64,000 bases of DNA from Macrostomum hystrix (lineage: Eukaryota > Platyhelminthes > Macrostomidae). This document shows positions 63,545-64,000 of this stretch, in pieces. The translations under genes and the position numbers were made by a program. Position 1 is the stretch's first letter. Each line of letters begins with the position of its first letter. The stretch spans positions 17,184,001 to 17,248,000 of the forward strand of contig CATNEN010000038.1 in assembly GCA_950097015.1 (NCBI GenBank). Direction: 5' to 3'. A model generated the notes under the pieces. That model did not search any database, had not been told where the DNA came from, and saw nothing but the letters and a program-made list of their open reading frames with translations.

Positions 63545-63665
63545 CGATGAGAAGGTCAGGGCAGATGTACACACCTGTGGCAGAAATGTCTCCTCGCTGG
63601 CTGAAGGTCTAGTGTCAACAAAAATGTACCATTACCTGGAGCCCTGGTGCAGTAATTATTCTTAT
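63479..63665 (+). mobile_element. SINE family B, head-truncated, overlapping coding sequence
   Basis: Begins TTGTCGTGCAATTTACGCCC within the last exon and runs through CTGACGATGAGAAGGTCAGG to the 3' part CTGGAGCCCTGGTGCAGTAA. The tRNA head is absent. It provides the stop codon of the unidentified gene. Confidence 0.88.
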
Positions 63666-64000
63666 TATTCGCCATCCTCACTTGAAAATCCCAATTATGC
63701 ACCCGCCAATAAACTATCCACTGAAAACTCCACGAAAAATATTCTCATCAAGAATCTCACAAAAAATCCGAATATCGATAGTCCCACAAAAAGTCCCATT
63801 TGAAAATCTAGTCTATTGAAAAGACATTCGTTTATCGCTGATTAGAATTAGGTTATCATAATTTATAACTTATCGATTAACCACATCCTATCGTTCTAAT
63901 ATTCATTATATTTACAATTAACTGCATATAATAAACAGTCCTTAAAATCGAAATTATTCAAACGCATGATTTTAGATCTGAATAAATTCACATTAAACAG
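63666..64000. other. 3' flank of the unidentified gene
   Basis: AT-rich; AATAAA at about 63709 and again near 63932 could be poly(A) signals. No further gene recognised. Confidence 0.4.

Overview
This is eukaryotic, almost certainly invertebrate metazoan, nuclear DNA. Multi-exon genes with GT-AG introns encode metazoan housekeeping proteins: SLC22A18, RAB3GAP1, TRAPPC3, a SPPL2-type protease, ZDHHC6, CHMP1, RAMAC-like and METTL5. TAA, TAG and TGA all act as stops, so the nuclear code is standard. The density of minisatellites and tRNA-derived SINEs, and splice acceptors placed just upstream of several start codons, would suit a repeat-rich lophotrochozoan such as a free-living flatworm. That placement is an inference; nothing here names the species.

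Layout. 0-3 kb: 3' part of SLC22A18 (+). 3.5-4.2 kb: a deleted mariner. 4.6-8.0 kb: two intronless minus-strand genes, a CYP2-type P450 and a FkbM-type methyltransferase. 8.6-17.8 kb: three small secreted or surface proteins assembled here from exons: a 54-residue peptide (-), a 204-residue WSC-like/PAN-like protein (-) with a decayed partial copy beside it, and a 125-residue Thr-rich mucin-like protein (+). 18-23 kb: gene-poor, AT-rich, with three MITEs. 23-64 kb: ten genes, all on the plus strand: RAB3GAP1, TRAPPC3, SPPL2-like, ZDHHC6, a small mitochondrial-type membrane protein, an unknown Ala/Gln-rich protein, CHMP1, RAMAC-like, METTL5, and an unidentified four-exon gene whose C-terminus runs into a SINE.

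The outstanding property is repeat architecture. About 25 separate minisatellite arrays (units 9 to about 250 bp) fill most introns and intergenic gaps. One 16-bp family recurs at four loci, and at two of them it lies inside hAT-type MITE termini; one of those MITEs is complete, with an exact 8-bp target duplication inside a SINE. Two near-identical copies of a ~418-bp element with CCC...GGG ends and 2-bp target duplications are inserted in a SINE and in a minisatellite. Two SINE families, a Tc1 element with one stop and a lost catalytic Glu, and a TA-flanked MITE complete the mobile inventory.

Functionally, RAB3GAP1, TRAPPC3, CHMP1 and ZDHHC6 all act in membrane traffic or ER biology, but nothing here shows that they are co-regulated. 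Exon borders were set by reading-frame continuity and remembered family similarity, not by transcripts.
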